From positions 4,959,501 through 5,023,500 of the forward strand of contig NZ_CP108109.1 in the NCBI RefSeq assembly GCF_036199905.1: a stretch of 64,000 nucleotides of DNA, written 5' to 3'. This DNA comes from Streptomyces sp. NBC_00223 (GTDB taxonomy: Bacteria > Actinomycetota > Actinomycetes > Streptomycetales > Streptomycetaceae). Position 1 is the stretch's first letter, and each line of letters begins with the position of its first letter. A program made the position numbers and the translations under genes. This document shows positions 8,899 through 21,140 of this stretch, piece after piece. The notes below the pieces were generated by a model. It was not told the DNA's origin, did no database searches, and saw only the letters and a program-made list of their open reading frames with translations.

Positions 8899-10232
8899 TG
8901 ACCGTCGAACCGGCCGAAAAGCTGCTCGCGCCCGTACTGTCGGCGTTCTGGGACGATCCGCGGTCATGGACCCTGGACACCTACCGCAGACACGACGGGT
9001 ACGAGGGCCTGACCAAGGCCCTCGCGATGGCCCCCGACGACGTGATCGCGTATGTGAAGGACTCCGGTCTGCGCGGTCGCGGCGGCGCGGGCTTCCCCAC
9101 CGGCATGAAGTGGCAGTTCATCCCCCAGGGGGACGGCAAGCCGCACTACCTGGTGGTCAACGCCGACGAGTCCGAGCCCGGGACGTGCAAGGACATCCCG
9201 CTGCTCTTCGCGAACCCGCACTCCCTCATCGAGGGCATGGTGATCGCCTGTTACGCGATCCGCTCCAACCACGCCTTCATCTACCTCCGCGGTGAGACCG
9301 TCCCGGTGCTGCGCCGACTGCACGAGGCGGTCCGCGAGGCGTACGAGGCCGGCTACCTCGGCCGGAACATCAAGGGCAGCGGCTTCGACCTCGAACTCAC
9401 CGTGCACGCCGGGGCCGGCGCGTACATCTGCGGTGAGGAGACCGCGCTGCTGGACTCCCTGGAGGGCCGGCGCGGCCAGCCGAGGCTCCGGCCGCCCTTC
9501 CCCGCCGTCGAGGGGCTCTACGCGTGCCCCACGGTGGTGAACAACGTGGAGTCCATCGCCTCTGTTCCCGCGATCATCCACCGGGGCAAGGACTGGTTCA
9601 AATCCCTGGGCACCGAGAAGTCCCCGGGCTTCACGCTCTATTCGCTGTCCGGCCATGTCGCCCGCCCCGGCCAGTACGAGGCCCCGCTCGGCATCACCCT
9701 GCGGCAGCTGCTCGACATGGGCGGCGGCATGCGGCCGGGCCACCGGCTGAAGTTCTGGACGCCGGGCGGTTCCTCGACCCCGATGTTCACCGACGAGCAC
9801 CTCGACGTCCCCCTGGACTACGAGGGCGTCGGCGCCGCCGGTTCCATGCTCGGCACCAAGGCACTTCAGTGCTTCGACGAGACGACCTGCGTGGTGCGGG
9901 CCGTCACCCGGTGGACCGAGTTCTACGCACACGAGTCGTGCGGCAAGTGCACGCCGTGCCGCGAGGGCACCTACTGGCTGGTCCAGTTGCTGCGGTCCAT
10001 CGAAAGCGGCGGCGGGCTCGAATCGGATCTCGACAAGCTCAACGACATCGCCGACAACATCAACGGCAAGTCCTTCTGCGCGCTCGGCGACGGCGCCGCC
10101 GCACCGATCTTCTCCTCACTGAAGTACTTCCGCGCGGAGTACGAGGAGCACATCGAGCGCAAGGGCTGCCCCTTCGACCCGGCGCGCTCCACCGCCTGGG
10201 CCGACAAGTCCCGTACGGAGGCCCACGCGTGA
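8898..10232 (+). CDS. nuoF: NADH-quinone oxidoreductase subunit F
   Basis: 444 residues from the ATG at 8898, which overlaps the nuoE stop; a GTG one codon earlier is possible. It binds FMN, NADH and the 4Fe-4S cluster N3. The glycine-rich NADH loop is [10 protein letters not shown] (60-69), the FMN region lies around [14 protein letters not shown] (171-184), and the cluster ligands are C348, C351 and C354 in [12 protein letters not shown] with C394 in SFCALGDG. This is the electron entry point for NADH. No nuoF exists in the second nuo set. Confidence 0.96.
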   Translation: MTVEPAEKLLAPVLSAFWDDPRSWTLDTYRRHDGYEGLTKALAMAPDDVIAYVKDSGLRGRGGAGFPTGMKWQFIPQGDGKPHYLVVNADESEPGTCKDIPLLFANPHSLIEGMVIACYAIRSNHAFIYLRGETVPVLRRLHEAVREAYEAGYLGRNIKGSGFDLELTVHAGAGAYICGEETALLDSLEGRRGQPRLRPPFPAVEGLYACPTVVNNVESIASVPAIIHRGKDWFKSLGTEKSPGFTLYSLSGHVARPGQYEAPLGITLRQLLDMGGGMRPGHRLKFWTPGGSSTPMFTDEHLDVPLDYEGVGAAGSMLGTKALQCFDETTCVVRAVTRWTEFYAHESCGKCTPCREGTYWLVQLLRSIESGGGLESDLDKLNDIADNINGKSFCALGDGAAAPIFSSLKYFRAEYEEHIERKGCPFDPARSTAWADKSRTEAHA

Positions 10233-12712
10233 CCGTCACTACCAACGCACCCTCCGGAGGGGGGCAGGCGGTGCCGCCCCAAGACCTGGTCTCCGTGAGC
10301 ATCGACGGCATCGCGATCTCGGTGCCCAAGGGCACCCTCGTGATCCGGGCCGCGGAACTGCTCGGGATCGCGATCCCGCGGTTCTGCGACCACCCGCTGC
10401 TCGACCCCGTCGGTGCCTGCCGCCAGTGCATCGTCGAGATCGAGGGACAGCGCAAGCCCGTCGCGTCCTGCACCATCACCTGCACCGACGGCATGGTGAT
10501 CTCCACCCAGCTCACCTCGCCGGTCGCCGAGAAGGCGCAGCGCGGTGTGATGGAGCTGCTGCTGATCAACCACCCGCTGGACTGCCCGGTCTGCGACAAG
10601 GGCGGCGAGTGCCCGCTGCAGAACCAGGCGATGCAGGTCGGCGACCCGGACACCCGGTTCGAGGGCCGCAAGCGCACCTACGAGAAGCCGCTGCCGATCT
10701 CCACCCAGGTGCTGCTCGACCGTGAGCGCTGTGTGCTGTGCGCGCGCTGCACCCGGTTCAGCAACCAGGTGGCCGGCGACCCGATGATCGAGATGCTGGA
10801 ACGCGGCGCGCTCCAGCAGATCGGCATCGGCGAGGGCGACCCCTTCGAGTCGTACTTCTCCGGCAACACCATCCAGATCTGCCCGGTCGGCGCGCTCACC
10901 TCGGCCGCCTACCGCTTCCGCTCCCGCCCGTTCGACCTGGTCTCCTCGCCGTCGGTGTGCGAGCACTGCGCGGGCGGCTGCGCCACCCGTACCGACCACC
11001 GCCGCGGCAAGGTCATGCGGCGGCTGGCGGCCGACGACCCCGAGGTCAACGAGGAGTGGATGTGCGACAAGGGCCGCTTCGGCTTCCGGTACGCACAGCG
11101 GCCCGAGCGGCTGACCCACCCCCTGGTCCGTAACGCCGACGGCGAACTGGTCACCGCGAGCTGGCCCGAGGCGCTGGCCGCCGCCGCGGCCGGGCTCTCC
11201 GCCGCCCACGGCCGGGCGGCCGTGCTGGCCGGCGGCCGGCTCACCGTCGAGGACGCCTACGCCTACGCGAAGTTCGCCAGGGTCGTGCTCGGCACCAACG
11301 ACGTCGACTTCCGGGCCCGCGCCCACTCCGCCGAGGAGGCCGACTTCCTGGCCGCCACGGTGGCGGGCCGCGGCTTCGATCTCGACGGAAGTGGCGTCAC
11401 CAACCGCTCGCTGGAGCAGGCCCCCTCGGTGCTGCTTGTCGGGCTCGAAGCCGAGGAGGAGGCCCCCGGGGTCTTCCTGCGGCTGCGCAAGGCCCACCGC
11501 AAGCACAAGCAGCAGACCTACGCGCTCGCCACCCACTCCACCCGCGGCCTGGACAAGGCGAGCGGCATCCTGCTCCCCGCCGCCCCCGGCACCGAGGCGG
11601 AGTGGCTGGACGCGCTGGCCGGCGGCGTCGGTCTGGACGACACCGGACGGCAGGCCGCCGAGGCGCTGCGCGCCCCCGGCTCCGTGATCCTGGTCGGCGA
11701 ACGGCTCGCGGCCGTGCCCGGCGGGCTGACCGCCGCGCTGCGGCTGGCCACCGCCACCGGCGCGGCCCTGGCGTGGATTCCGCGCCGGGCGGGCGAGCGG
11801 GGCGCGGTCGAGGTCGGCGCGCTGCCCGGGCTGCTGCCCGGCGGCCGTCCGGTCACCGACCCGCGGGCCCGCGACGAGGTCGCCCGGGTCTGGGGGCTGC
11901 CCACGCTGCCCACCGGATTCGGCCGCGACACCGGTCAGATCGTCGAGGCCGCGGCCATCGGCGAACTGGGCGCGCTCGTGATCGGCGGAGTCGAGATCGC
12001 GGACCTGCCGGACCCGGCCAGGGCCCGGATCGCGCTCGGCGCGGTCGGCTTCCTGGTCAGCCTGGAGCAGCGGCCGAGCGAGGTCACCGAGCGCGCCGAC
12101 GTGGTGCTGCCGGTCGCCGCGGTCGCCGAGAAGCCGGGCACCTTCCTCAACTGGGAGGGCCGGGCCCGGATGTTCGAGACCGCGATCAAGCCCGACCAGG
12201 CCGTCACCCGGCACCAGCTCCCGGACGCCCGGGTGCTGACCATGCTCGCCGACGCCCTCGACGTGTCGCTCGGCCTGGCGGACGTACGGTCCGCCCGCGC
12301 CGAACTCGACCGTCTCGCCGGATGGGCCGGCCCCTACGCCGGCTCCCCGCTGGAGACGTCGGTGCCGCTGCCGCGCCCCGAGGCCGGTCAGGCCGTACTC
12401 GCCGGGCACCGGCTGCTGCTCGACCAGGGCCGGCTCCAGGACGGCGACGAAGCGCTGGCCGGCACCCGGCACGCGGCCGTCGCCCGGCTCTCCGCGGCCA
12501 CCGCCGCCGAGGCCGGGGTCGCGGACGGCGACCCGCTCACCGTCACCGGACCGGAGGGGACGACGACGCTGCCGCTGGCCATCACTCCCATGCCGGACCG
12601 GGTGGTGTGGCTGCCGCTCAACTCGACCGGCGGCGGCGTCACCTCCGACACCGGGGCCCGCCCGGGCCAGGTCGTCGGCATCGGCGCGGCACTTGCGGAG
12701 GCCCGGTCATGA
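10229..12712 (+). CDS. nuoG: NADH-quinone oxidoreductase subunit G
   Basis: 827 residues from the GTG overlapping the nuoF stop. The N-terminal ferredoxin-like part binds several clusters: CRQCIVE, then [14 protein letters not shown], then [10 protein letters not shown]. These are followed by the molybdopterin-oxidoreductase-like body, which carries an extra cluster motif C-x2-C-x3-C (CEHCAGGC) with a later Cys in WMCDKGRF; this corresponds to the off-pathway N7 cluster present in some bacteria. The C-terminal half is the catalytically silent formate-dehydrogenase-like domain. An N-terminal stretch of about 25 residues before the ferredoxin domain is probably flexible. Confidence 0.95.
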   Translation: MTVTTNAPSGGGQAVPPQDLVSVSIDGIAISVPKGTLVIRAAELLGIAIPRFCDHPLLDPVGACRQCIVEIEGQRKPVASCTITCTDGMVISTQLTSPVAEKAQRGVMELLLINHPLDCPVCDKGGECPLQNQAMQVGDPDTRFEGRKRTYEKPLPISTQVLLDRERCVLCARCTRFSNQVAGDPMIEMLERGALQQIGIGEGDPFESYFSGNTIQICPVGALTSAAYRFRSRPFDLVSSPSVCEHCAGGCATRTDHRRGKVMRRLAADDPEVNEEWMCDKGRFGFRYAQRPERLTHPLVRNADGELVTASWPEALAAAAAGLSAAHGRAAVLAGGRLTVEDAYAYAKFARVVLGTNDVDFRARAHSAEEADFLAATVAGRGFDLDGSGVTNRSLEQAPSVLLVGLEAEEEAPGVFLRLRKAHRKHKQQTYALATHSTRGLDKASGILLPAAPGTEAEWLDALAGGVGLDDTGRQAAEALRAPGSVILVGERLAAVPGGLTAALRLATATGAALAWIPRRAGERGAVEVGALPGLLPGGRPVTDPRARDEVARVWGLPTLPTGFGRDTGQIVEAAAIGELGALVIGGVEIADLPDPARARIALGAVGFLVSLEQRPSEVTERADVVLPVAAVAEKPGTFLNWEGRARMFETAIKPDQAVTRHQLPDARVLTMLADALDVSLGLADVRSARAELDRLAGWAGPYAGSPLETSVPLPRPEAGQAVLAGHRLLLDQGRLQDGDEALAGTRHAAVARLSAATAAEAGVADGDPLTVTGPEGTTTLPLAITPMPDRVVWLPLNSTGGGVTSDTGARPGQVVGIGAALAEARS

Positions 12713-14082
12713 CCACTCAACTCGCCGCGGCGAGCACCCTGTCCTACTTCGGCCACGACGTGTGGTGGCTGATCGTCATCAAGGCCGTGTTCTGCTTCGC
12801 CTTCGCGATGCTGACCGTGCTGTTCTCCATTGTGTGGGAGCGCAAGGTCGTCGCCTGGATGCAGCTGCGCATCGGCCCCAACCGGCACGGCCCCTGGGGC
12901 ATGCTCCAGTCGCTCGCCGACGGCATCAAGCTGATGCTCAAGGAGGACATCACCGTCAAGCGCGCGGACAAGGTGGTGTTCGTCCTCGCGCCGATCGTGG
13001 CCGCGATCCCCGCCTTCATGGCCTTCGCGGTGATCCCCTTCGGCCCGGCCGACAACGAGGTGTCGATCTTCGGCCGGCGCACCGCGCTCCAGCTCACCGA
13101 CCTGCCGATCGGCATGCTCTACATCCTGGCCACGGCCTCGGTCGGCATCTACGGCATCGTGCTGGCCGGCTGGTCGTCGGGCTCCACGTATCCGCTGCTC
13201 GGCGGTCTGCGCGCGTCCGCGCAGATGATCTCGTACGAGATCGCGATGGGCCTGTCCTTCGCGGCGGTCTTCCTCTACTCCGGCTCGATGTCGACCTCGC
13301 AGATCGTCGAGGCGCAGCACGACCGCTGGTACGCGATCCTGCTGCCGGTCTCGCTGCTGGTGTACATCGCGACGATGGTCGGCGAGACCAACCGCGCGCC
13401 CTTCGACATGCCCGAGTCCGAGGGCGACCTGGTCGGCGGCTTCAACACCGAGTACAGCTCGATCAAGTTCGCGCTCTTCATGCTCGCCGAGTACGTGAAC
13501 ATGGTGACGGTCTCCGCGGTCGCCACCACGCTCTTCCTCGGCGGCTGGCGGGCCCCCTGGCCGATCTCCACCTTCTGGGAGGGCGCGAACCACGGCTGGT
13601 GGCCGATGCTCTGGTTCGTCATCAAGGTCCAGCTGCTGCTGTTCTTCTTCATCTGGCTGCGCGGCACCCTGCCCCGGGTCCGCTACGACCAGCTGATGAA
13701 GCTCGGCTGGAAGGTGCTCATCCCGGTCTCGATGGTCTGGCTGATGCTGGTCGCCGCGGTCCGCGCGATGCGCAACGAGAACTACGACTTCACCAAGATC
13801 GTGCTGTACATCGGCGGTGTGGTGGTCGCTCTGCTGCTGATTTCGCTGATCGTGGACGTCTTCCGGGACCGCGAGGAGAAGCGGAAGGCATCGGGCGCGG
13901 GCGGGCCGCTGGCACCGCCCGACAGGTTCGACCCGATGGCGGGCGGCTATCCCGTGCCGCCGCTGCCGGGACAGCAGGCGGAGCGGGTGCCGAGGCGCCC
14001 CAGCCGGGCGCAGCCCCAACTCGTCGGCGCATCCGGCCCGGACGCTCCGGAGCAGGAGAACAAGGAGGACGGCGATGCCTGA
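12709..14082 (+). CDS. nuoH: NADH-quinone oxidoreductase subunit H
   Basis: 457 residues, with about eight membrane helices. Family signatures are [20 protein letters not shown] near residue 40 and [20 protein letters not shown] in the middle. NuoH forms the quinone-entry chamber at the membrane interface. The last 75 or so residues are a hydrophilic Pro/Gly/Glu-rich tail not found in enterobacteria. It overlaps the nuoG stop by four bases and ends inside the nuoI start. Confidence 0.96.
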   Translation: MTTQLAAASTLSYFGHDVWWLIVIKAVFCFAFAMLTVLFSIVWERKVVAWMQLRIGPNRHGPWGMLQSLADGIKLMLKEDITVKRADKVVFVLAPIVAAIPAFMAFAVIPFGPADNEVSIFGRRTALQLTDLPIGMLYILATASVGIYGIVLAGWSSGSTYPLLGGLRASAQMISYEIAMGLSFAAVFLYSGSMSTSQIVEAQHDRWYAILLPVSLLVYIATMVGETNRAPFDMPESEGDLVGGFNTEYSSIKFALFMLAEYVNMVTVSAVATTLFLGGWRAPWPISTFWEGANHGWWPMLWFVIKVQLLLFFFIWLRGTLPRVRYDQLMKLGWKVLIPVSMVWLMLVAAVRAMRNENYDFTKIVLYIGGVVVALLLISLIVDVFRDREEKRKASGAGGPLAPPDRFDPMAGGYPVPPLPGQQAERVPRRPSRAQPQLVGASGPDAPEQENKEDGDA

Positions 14083-14725
14083 GTTCCTGGACCCGGTCGC
14101 AGGCTTCGGCGTGACCTTCAAGGCCATGTTCAAGAAGCGGCTGACCGAGCAGTACCCCGAGTACAAGAAGCCGACCGCACCGCGCTTCCACGGCCGCCAC
14201 CAGCTCAACCGGCACCCCGACGGCCTGGAGAAGTGCGTCGGCTGCGAGCTGTGCGCCTGGGCGTGTCCCGCCGACGCGATCTACGTGGAGGGCGCGGACA
14301 ACACCGAGGAGGAGCGCTACTCCCCGGGCGAGCGCTACGGCCGCGTCTACCAGATCAACTACGCCCGCTGCATTCTGTGCGGGCTGTGCATCGAGGCGTG
14401 CCCGACCCGGGCGCTGACGATGACCAACGAGTACGAACTCGCCGACCGGACCCGCGAGTCGCTGATCTTCACCAAGGAACAGCTGCTGTCCGGTCTTGAG
14501 GAGGGCATGGTCGAGTCGCCGCACTCGATCTTCCCCGGCATGGACGAGGGCGACTACTACCGCGGCGCGGTCACCGAGGCCGCGCCCGGCACTGTACGGC
14601 AGGTCGCCGTCTCCAAGGGCGAGAAGCTGGACGAGACGCTGCCCGCCGAGGACGCCGCCGCGCAGGACGCCGAGACGGTGGCCCCCGGTGGTTCCACGCC
14701 CGCGGGAACGGGGGCGGAGGCATGA
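14075..14725 (+). CDS. nuoI: NADH-quinone oxidoreductase subunit I
   Basis: 216 residues. Two 4Fe-4S ferredoxin motifs are complete: C54-x2-C57-x2-C60-x3-C64 ([12 protein letters not shown]) and C99-x2-C102-x2-C105-x3-C109 ([12 protein letters not shown]), giving clusters N6a and N6b. It relays electrons from NuoG to NuoB. An AAGGAGGA ribosome site lies before the ATG within the end of nuoH. The tail after about residue 165 is acidic and Ala-rich. Confidence 0.96.
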   Translation: MPEFLDPVAGFGVTFKAMFKKRLTEQYPEYKKPTAPRFHGRHQLNRHPDGLEKCVGCELCAWACPADAIYVEGADNTEEERYSPGERYGRVYQINYARCILCGLCIEACPTRALTMTNEYELADRTRESLIFTKEQLLSGLEEGMVESPHSIFPGMDEGDYYRGAVTEAAPGTVRQVAVSKGEKLDETLPAEDAAAQDAETVAPGGSTPAGTGAEA

Positions 14726-15621
14726 TGTCGCTCGCCGCCGCCGCGTCGCAGACCTCCACCGGCGAGGCCGTGCAGTTCTGGGTCCTGGGCACGGTCGCCG
14801 TGATCGGCGCGCTCGGCACCGTACTGATGAAGAAGTCGGTGCACAGCGCGCTGTCGCTGGCCGGGACCATGATCGTCCTGGCGGTCTTCTACCTGGCCCA
14901 GGGCGCGTACTTCCTGGGCGTGGTGCAGATCATCGTCTACACCGGCGCGATCATGATGCTCTTCCTCTTCGTGGTCATGCTGGTCGGCATCACCGCCGCC
15001 GACACGGTCAAGGAGACCATCAAGGGGCAGCGCTGGCTGGCCGCCCTGAGCGGGCTCGGCTTCGGCATCCTGCTGATCGCCGGGATCGCCAACGCCTCGC
15101 TGCACACCTTCACCGGAGTCGGCGGCGCCAACTCCGCGGGCAATGTGCAGGGCCTGGCCAAGCTGGTCTTCACCAACTACGTCTGGGCGTTCGAGATCAC
15201 CGGCGCCCTGCTGATCACCGCCGCGATCGGCGCGATGGTGCTCACCCACCGCGAGCGCACCGAGGAACGCCGCACCCAGCGGCAGCTGTCCGAGGACCGC
15301 GTGCGCGAGGGCAAGCAGGTCACTCCGCTGCCGGCCCCCGGCACGTACGCCCGGCACAACGCGGTGGACGTCCCGGCGCTGCTGCCCGACGGTTCGATCG
15401 CGGAGCTGTCGGTCAGCACCACGCTGCGCGAGCGCGGCCAGATCCGCGACGTGTCCCAGGACGCGATGCGCCGGCTGGCCGAACTCGACCAGCGTTCCGG
15501 GGAGTGGCTGGAGCGCGAGCCGGAGCGCAAGGCGCTCGGCTCCACGCGTGCCACCGCCCCGGGCTCCACGGGCTCCACGCGTGACACCGGCCGGTCCGCC
15601 GCCGAGGAGGGTGCCAAGTGA
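14722..15621 (+). CDS. nuoJ: NADH-quinone oxidoreductase subunit J
   Basis: 299 residues. Five membrane helices lie in the first 180 residues, with the family segment [20 protein letters not shown] hydrophilic tail of about 120 residues follows, much longer than the roughly 185-residue E. coli protein; long tails are typical in actinomycetes. The start is the ATG overlapping the nuoI stop (ATGATG). NuoJ lies between NuoH and NuoK in the membrane arm. Confidence 0.94.
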   Translation: MMSLAAAASQTSTGEAVQFWVLGTVAVIGALGTVLMKKSVHSALSLAGTMIVLAVFYLAQGAYFLGVVQIIVYTGAIMMLFLFVVMLVGITAADTVKETIKGQRWLAALSGLGFGILLIAGIANASLHTFTGVGGANSAGNVQGLAKLVFTNYVWAFEITGALLITAAIGAMVLTHRERTEERRTQRQLSEDRVREGKQVTPLPAPGTYARHNAVDVPALLPDGSIAELSVSTTLRERGQIRDVSQDAMRRLAELDQRSGEWLEREPERKALGSTRATAPGSTGSTRDTGRSAAEEGAK

Positions 15622-15917
15622 ATCCGGCGAACTACCTTTACCTGGCGGCACTGCTGTTCACCATCGGTGCGACCGGGGTGCTGATCCGGCGCAACGCGAT
15701 CGTCGTCTTCATGTGCGTCGAGCTGATGCTGAACGCCTGCAACCTGGCGTTCGTCACCTTTTCCCGGCTGCACGGCAACCTCGACGGCCAGGTCATCGCC
15801 TTCTTCACGATGGTCGTGGCCGCCGCCGAGGTCGTGGTCGGACTCGCGATCATCGTGTCGATGTACCGTTCCCGCCACTCGGCCTCGGTCGACGACGCCA
15901 ATCTCATGAAGCTGTAG
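15618..15917 (+). CDS. nuoK: NADH-quinone oxidoreductase subunit K
   Basis: 99 residues and three membrane helices, the usual length for the family. The conserved segments are [20 protein letters not shown], with the membrane glutamate in VELMLN, and [15 protein letters not shown] with a second buried glutamate. Both are part of the proton path. It starts at a GTG overlapping the nuoJ stop, with a GAGGAGGG ribosome site. Confidence 0.95.
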   Translation: MNPANYLYLAALLFTIGATGVLIRRNAIVVFMCVELMLNACNLAFVTFSRLHGNLDGQVIAFFTMVVAAAEVVVGLAIIVSMYRSRHSASVDDANLMKL

Positions 15918-15930
15918 AGGGGCTGCGCCA

Positions 15931-17835
15931 GTGGAAACCCTGATCGGACTGCTCGTCGCGGCGCCGCTGCTGGGCGCGGGCATCCTGCTGACCGGAGGCC
16001 GGCGGCTCGACCGCTTCGGCCATCTGCTCGGCACGCTGCTCGCCCTGGTGTCGTTCGCGCTGGGCGTGGCCCTGTTCACGAACATGCTGGGCAAGGCCGC
16101 CGACAGCCGCGCCCTGCACTCGCATCTGTTCACCTGGGTGCCGGTCGGCGGTTTCCGCGCCGACGTCGGCTTCCAGCTCGACCAGTTGTCGATGACCTTC
16201 GTGCTGCTGATCACCGGTGTGGGCACGCTGATCCACATCTACTCGATCGGCTACATGGAGCACGACGAGAACCGTCGCCGCTTCTTCGGCTTTCTCAATC
16301 TGTTCCTCGCGGCGATGCTGCTGCTGGTGCTGGCCGACAACTACTTCCTGCTCTACGCGGGCTGGGAAGGCGTCGGTCTGGCCTCGTACCTGCTGATCGG
16401 CTTCTGGCAGCACAAGCCGAGCGCGGCGACCGCGGCCAAGAAGGCGTTCCTGGTCAACCGGGTCGGCGACATTGGGCTGTCGGTGGCCATCATGCTGATG
16501 TTCACCACCTTCGGCTCCTTCGCCTTCTCCGACGTCCTGCCCGGGGCGGCGCAGGCCGGGTCCGCGCAGCACGCCACCATGACCGGCATCGGCTTCATGC
16601 TGCTGCTGGCCGCGTGCGGCAAGTCGGCCCAGGTACCGCTCCAGTCGTGGCTCGGCGACGCGATGGAGGGCCCGACCCCGGTCTCGGCCCTGATCCACGC
16701 CGCCACCATGGTGACCGCGGGCGTCTATCTGATCACCCGCTCGGGCGCGATCTTCAACGCCGCCCCGGACGCGCAGACCGCCGTCGTCACCGTCGGCGCG
16801 GTCACGCTCCTCTACGGTGCGATCGTCGGTTGCGCCAAGGACGACATCAAGAAGGCGCTGGCCGGCTCCACGATGTCGCAGATCGGCTACATGATCATGG
16901 CGGCCGGGCTCGGCCCGATCGGCTATGTCTTCGCGATCATGCACCTGGTCACGCACGGCTTCTTCAAGGCCGGGCTCTTCCTCGGCGCCGGTTCGGTGAT
17001 GCACGGCATGAACGACGAGGTCGACATGCGGCGTTACGGCGGCCTGCGCAAGTACATGCCGGTCACCTTCGTCACCTTCGGCCTCGGCTACCTGGCGATC
17101 ATCGGCTTCCCCGGGCTGTCCGGCTTCTTCTCCAAGGACAAGATCATCGAGGCGGCCTTCGCCAAGGGCGGCACCGAGGGCTGGATCCTCGGCAGCGCGG
17201 CCCTGCTGGGCGCCGCGATCACCGCGTTCTACATGACGCGCGTGATGCTGATGACGTTCTTCGGCGAGAAGCGCTGGGTGCCGGACGCGGACGGCCACCA
17301 GCCGCACCCGCACGAGTCCCCGAAGTCCATGACCATCCCGATGATCATCCTGGCCGTCGGCTCGGTCTTCGCGGGCGCCGCCTTCAGCATCAACTCCCGC
17401 TTCCTGAAGTGGCTCGAACCCGTCACCGGCCACAGCGAGGGCAACTCGCCGGTCGGCGCCGGTACGGTCACGGCCGCCACCATGGTCGTGCTGGTCGTCG
17501 GCGTGGGCATCGCCTGGCTGATGTACGGGCGCAGGCCCGTCCCGGCCGTCGCCCCGCGCGGCTCGCTGCTGACCAAGGCGGCCCGGCGCGACCTGCTCCA
17601 GGACGACTTCAACCACGTGGTCCTGGTCCGCGGCGGCGAACACCTCACCCGCGCCCTGGTCTACCTGGACCACTCCCTGGTCGACGGTGTCGTCAACGGC
17701 ACCGCCGCCTCGGTCGGCGGCCTGTCCGGCCGCCTCCGCAAGGTGCAGAACGGCTACGTCAGGTCCTACGCCGTCTCCATGCTCGGTGGCGCCGCGGTCG
17801 TGGTCGCCGCGACCCTTCTCATGAGGGCGGTCTGA
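15931..17835 (+). CDS. nuoL: NADH-quinone oxidoreductase subunit L
   Basis: 634 residues, an antiporter-like proton-pumping subunit at the far end of the membrane arm. Family signatures are [37 protein letters not shown], and [20 protein letters not shown]. These are followed by [19 protein letters not shown] and by [20 protein letters not shown]. The long amphipathic C-terminal helix region is present. The start is a GTG at 15931, thirteen bases after nuoK. A second NuoL is encoded at 62686 and diverges clearly in sequence. Confidence 0.96.
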   Translation: METLIGLLVAAPLLGAGILLTGGRRLDRFGHLLGTLLALVSFALGVALFTNMLGKAADSRALHSHLFTWVPVGGFRADVGFQLDQLSMTFVLLITGVGTLIHIYSIGYMEHDENRRRFFGFLNLFLAAMLLLVLADNYFLLYAGWEGVGLASYLLIGFWQHKPSAATAAKKAFLVNRVGDIGLSVAIMLMFTTFGSFAFSDVLPGAAQAGSAQHATMTGIGFMLLLAACGKSAQVPLQSWLGDAMEGPTPVSALIHAATMVTAGVYLITRSGAIFNAAPDAQTAVVTVGAVTLLYGAIVGCAKDDIKKALAGSTMSQIGYMIMAAGLGPIGYVFAIMHLVTHGFFKAGLFLGAGSVMHGMNDEVDMRRYGGLRKYMPVTFVTFGLGYLAIIGFPGLSGFFSKDKIIEAAFAKGGTEGWILGSAALLGAAITAFYMTRVMLMTFFGEKRWVPDADGHQPHPHESPKSMTIPMIILAVGSVFAGAAFSINSRFLKWLEPVTGHSEGNSPVGAGTVTAATMVVLVVGVGIAWLMYGRRPVPAVAPRGSLLTKAARRDLLQDDFNHVVLVRGGEHLTRALVYLDHSLVDGVVNGTAASVGGLSGRLRKVQNGYVRSYAVSMLGGAAVVVAATLLMRAV

Positions 17836-17841
17836 TAACTG

Positions 17842-19440
17842 ATGTCCTTTCCTCTCCTTACTGTCACCGCCGCCCTCCCGGCCGTCGGCGCGGTCGTCAC
17901 GGCGGCCGTGCCCGCGGGGCGCAAGACCGCCGCCAAGTACTCGGCGCTGCTCTTCTCGCTGGGCACGCTGGCGCTGGCCGCGATCGCGCTGGTCCGGTTC
18001 GACCCGGGCGGTGACCGCTACCAGCTGACCGAGTCGCACGCCTGGGTCAAGAGCTTCGGCCTGCGCTACGACCTGGGCGTGGACGGCATCGGGGTCGTCC
18101 TCGTCGCGCTCACCGCGCTGCTGATCCCGTTCGTGATGCTGGCCGGCTGGCACGACGCCGACTCGTTGGAGGACTCCACGGCCCCCAACCGGCGCTGGCG
18201 GCCCACCCAGGGCTTCTTCGCGCTGGTCCTCATGGTCGAGGCCATGGTGGTGCTCTCCTTCGAGGCCACCGACGTCTTCCTCTTCTACATCCTTTTCGAA
18301 GCCATGCTCATCCCGATGTACTTCCTCATCGGCGGCTTCGGCGACCGCGCGCACGCGGCGGGCGAGGAGGAGGCGGCCCGGCAGCGTTCGTACGCCGCGG
18401 TCAAGTTCCTGCTCTACAACCTGGTCGGCGGACTGATCATGCTGGCCGCCGTCATCGGGCTGTACGCGGTCACCGCCGACCAGCTCGGCGCGGGCACCTT
18501 CTCGCTCCAGGACATCCTGGCCGCGCGCGCCTCCGGGAAGCTGCACCTGGCCAACGACACCGAGCGCTGGCTGTTCCTCGGCTTCTTCTTCGCCTTCGCG
18601 GTGAAGGCCCCGCTGTGGCCGCTGCACACCTGGCTGCCCAACGCGATGGGCGAGTCCACCGCGCCGGTCGCCGTCCTGATCACCGCGGTCGTCGACAAGG
18701 TCGGCACCTTCGCGATGCTGCGCTACTGCCTCCAGCTCTTCCCGGAGGCGTCCAAGTGGGCCACGCCGGTGATCCTGGTGCTCGCGGTGATCAGCATCAT
18801 CTACGGCGCCCTGCTCGCCGTCGGCCAGCGGGACATCAAGCGGCTGATCGCGTACGCGTCCGTGTCGCACTTCGGCTTCATCATCCTCGGCATCTTCGCG
18901 ATGACGAGCCAGGGCCAGAGCGGCGCGACCCTCTACATGGTCAACCACGGCATCTCGACGGCCGCGCTGATGCTGGTCGCGGGCTTCCTGATCACCCGGC
19001 GGGGCTCGCGGCTCATCGCGGACTTCGGCGGCGTGCAGAAGGTCGCCCCGGTGCTCGCGGGCACCTTCCTGATCGGCGGCCTCGCCACCCTCTCGCTGCC
19101 GGGGCTCGCGCCCTTCGTCAGCGAATTCCTGGTGCTGGTCGGCACGTTCAGCAACTACCCGGTGCTCGGGATCATCGCGACCCTGGGCATCGTGCTGGCC
19201 GCGCTGTACGTGCTGGTGCTCTACCAGCGGACCATGACCGGTCCCGTCAAGGCCGGGATCGAGGGCATGGGCGACCTCAAGGTACGTGAACTGGTCGTGG
19301 TGGCCCCGCTGATCGCGCTTCTCCTCTTCCTCGGCGTGTACCCGAAGCCGGTGACGGACATCGTCAACCCGTCGGTCAAGCACACGCTCTCCGACGTGCA
19401 CAAGACCGACCCCAAGCCCGCGCTGGAGGCGAAGAAGTGA
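17842..19440 (+). CDS. nuoM: NADH-quinone oxidoreductase subunit M
   Basis: 532 residues, the second antiporter-like subunit. Characteristic segments are FYILFEAMLIPMYFLIG, with the key membrane glutamate, KAPLWPLHTWLPNAMGESTA, and GQRDIKRLIAYASVSHFGF. There are fourteen or so membrane helices. The last 30 residues are hydrophilic and Lys-rich. It is separated from nuoL by six bases and overlaps nuoN. Confidence 0.96.
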   Translation: MSFPLLTVTAALPAVGAVVTAAVPAGRKTAAKYSALLFSLGTLALAAIALVRFDPGGDRYQLTESHAWVKSFGLRYDLGVDGIGVVLVALTALLIPFVMLAGWHDADSLEDSTAPNRRWRPTQGFFALVLMVEAMVVLSFEATDVFLFYILFEAMLIPMYFLIGGFGDRAHAAGEEEAARQRSYAAVKFLLYNLVGGLIMLAAVIGLYAVTADQLGAGTFSLQDILAARASGKLHLANDTERWLFLGFFFAFAVKAPLWPLHTWLPNAMGESTAPVAVLITAVVDKVGTFAMLRYCLQLFPEASKWATPVILVLAVISIIYGALLAVGQRDIKRLIAYASVSHFGFIILGIFAMTSQGQSGATLYMVNHGISTAALMLVAGFLITRRGSRLIADFGGVQKVAPVLAGTFLIGGLATLSLPGLAPFVSEFLVLVGTFSNYPVLGIIATLGIVLAALYVLVLYQRTMTGPVKAGIEGMGDLKVRELVVVAPLIALLLFLGVYPKPVTDIVNPSVKHTLSDVHKTDPKPALEAKK

Positions 19441-21107
19441 GCGCATCCGCATCCGTCGACGTGAGCACCGCCTCCGTCCACAGCCTGTGGACGACAGCGG
19501 CGCCCGTGGTCGACAAGATCCCCACCCCGCACATCGAGTACGCCCAGCTCTCGCCGGTCCTGATCGTCTTCGGCGCGGCGATGCTCGGCATCCTCTTCGA
19601 GGCGTTCCTGCCGCGGCGCTCCCGCTACACCGCGCAGGTCACCCTCTCCGTGATCGGCCTGGCCGCCGCCTTCGCGGCCGTCGTCGCTCTCGCGGAGAAG
19701 GGGTACGGCACGACCAAGGCGCACATCGCGGCCATGGGGGCCGTCGCGGTCGACGGCCCGGCGCTGTTCCTCCAGGGCACGATCCTGCTGGTCTCGATCG
19801 TGGCGGTCTTCACCTTCGCCGAACGGCGGCTCGACCCCAAGGCCCACGGCCGGCACGTCGACTCCTTCGCCGCGCAGGGCTCGGCCGTCCCCGGCGGCGA
19901 CCAGGAGAAGGCCGCGGTCAAGGCCGGGTTCACCTCCACCGAGGTCTTCCCGCTGCTGCTCTTCGCGGTCGGCGGCATGCTGGTCTTCCCGGCCGCGAAC
20001 GACCTGCTGACGCTCTTCGTCGCCCTTGAGGTCTTCTCGCTGCCGCTGTACATCCTGTGCGCGCTGGCCCGCCGCAACCGGCTGATGTCGCAGGAAGCCG
20101 CCATGAAGTACTTTCTGCTGGGCGCCTTCTCCTCGGCGGTCCTGCTCTTCGGCATCGCGCTGCTCTACGGCTACTCGGGCACGGTCTCGTACTCGGGGAT
20201 CTCCTCGGTGATCGACGGCACGGCGAAGATCACCCCGGCCCTGGCGAACACCACAGGGAACGACGCGCTGCTGCTGATCGGCCTCGCCATGGTCGCGGCC
20301 GGACTGCTCTTCAAGGTCGGCGCGGTGCCCTTCCACATGTGGAAGCCCGACGTCTACCAGGGCGCGCCCACGCCGGTGACCGGCTTCATGGCCACCAGCA
20401 CGATGGTGGCGGCCTTCGGGGCGCTGCTGCGGCTGCTGTACGTGGTGCTGCCCGGCATGCGCTGGGACTGGCGGCCCGTCATGTGGGGTGTGGCCATCGC
20501 CACGATGCTGCTCGGCGCGATCATCGCCGTCACGCAGACCGATGTGAAGCGGCTGCTGGCGTACTCGTCCATCGCCCACGCGGGGTTCATCCTCGCGGGC
20601 GTCATCGCGACGAACAAGCAGGGCATCTCGTCGGTCCTCTTCTACCTCGCGGCCTACTCCTTCACCACGCTGGGCGCGTTCGCCGTGGTCACGCTGGTGC
20701 GCGACGCCGGCGGCGAGGCGACGCACCTGTCGCGGTGGGCCGGGCTCGGGCGGCGCTCGCCGCTGGTCGCGGCGGTCTTCGCGGTCTTCCTGCTGGCCTT
20801 CGCCGGTATCCCGCTGACCTCCGGCTTCGCCGGGAAGTTCGCGGTCTTCAAGGCGGCCGCGCAGGGCGGCGCGATGCCGCTGGTCATCGTCGGTGTGATC
20901 TCGTCGGCCATCGCGGCGTTCTTCTACATCCGGGTGATCGTGCTGATGTTCTTCAGCGAGCCGAAGGCGGACGGTCCGTCGGTGGCCGTCCCGTCCCCGC
21001 TGACGTCGACGGCGATCGCGCTGGGCGTGGCCGTCACCGTCGTCCTGGGTCTGGCGCCGCAGTACTTCCTCGACCTGGCGGACAAGGCGAGCATCTTCGT
21101 CCGCTGA
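19437..21107 (+). CDS. nuoN: NADH-quinone oxidoreductase subunit N
   Basis: 556 residues, the third antiporter-like subunit and the last gene of the operon. Recognised by FPAANDLLTLFVALEVFSLP, then FKVGAVPFHMWKPDVYQGAP, then TQTDVKRLLAYSSIAHAGF. The start is a GTG overlapping the nuoM stop; this gives a roughly 30-residue extension before the first helix. A strong hairpin follows 33 bases after the stop, closing the operon. Confidence 0.96.
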   Translation: MSASASVDVSTASVHSLWTTAAPVVDKIPTPHIEYAQLSPVLIVFGAAMLGILFEAFLPRRSRYTAQVTLSVIGLAAAFAAVVALAEKGYGTTKAHIAAMGAVAVDGPALFLQGTILLVSIVAVFTFAERRLDPKAHGRHVDSFAAQGSAVPGGDQEKAAVKAGFTSTEVFPLLLFAVGGMLVFPAANDLLTLFVALEVFSLPLYILCALARRNRLMSQEAAMKYFLLGAFSSAVLLFGIALLYGYSGTVSYSGISSVIDGTAKITPALANTTGNDALLLIGLAMVAAGLLFKVGAVPFHMWKPDVYQGAPTPVTGFMATSTMVAAFGALLRLLYVVLPGMRWDWRPVMWGVAIATMLLGAIIAVTQTDVKRLLAYSSIAHAGFILAGVIATNKQGISSVLFYLAAYSFTTLGAFAVVTLVRDAGGEATHLSRWAGLGRRSPLVAAVFAVFLLAFAGIPLTSGFAGKFAVFKAAAQGGAMPLVIVGVISSAIAAFFYIRVIVLMFFSEPKADGPSVAVPSPLTSTAIALGVAVTVVLGLAPQYFLDLADKASIFVR

Positions 21108-21140
21108 GGCCGCGGCGGTACGCCCGCTCCCGCTCCTCCC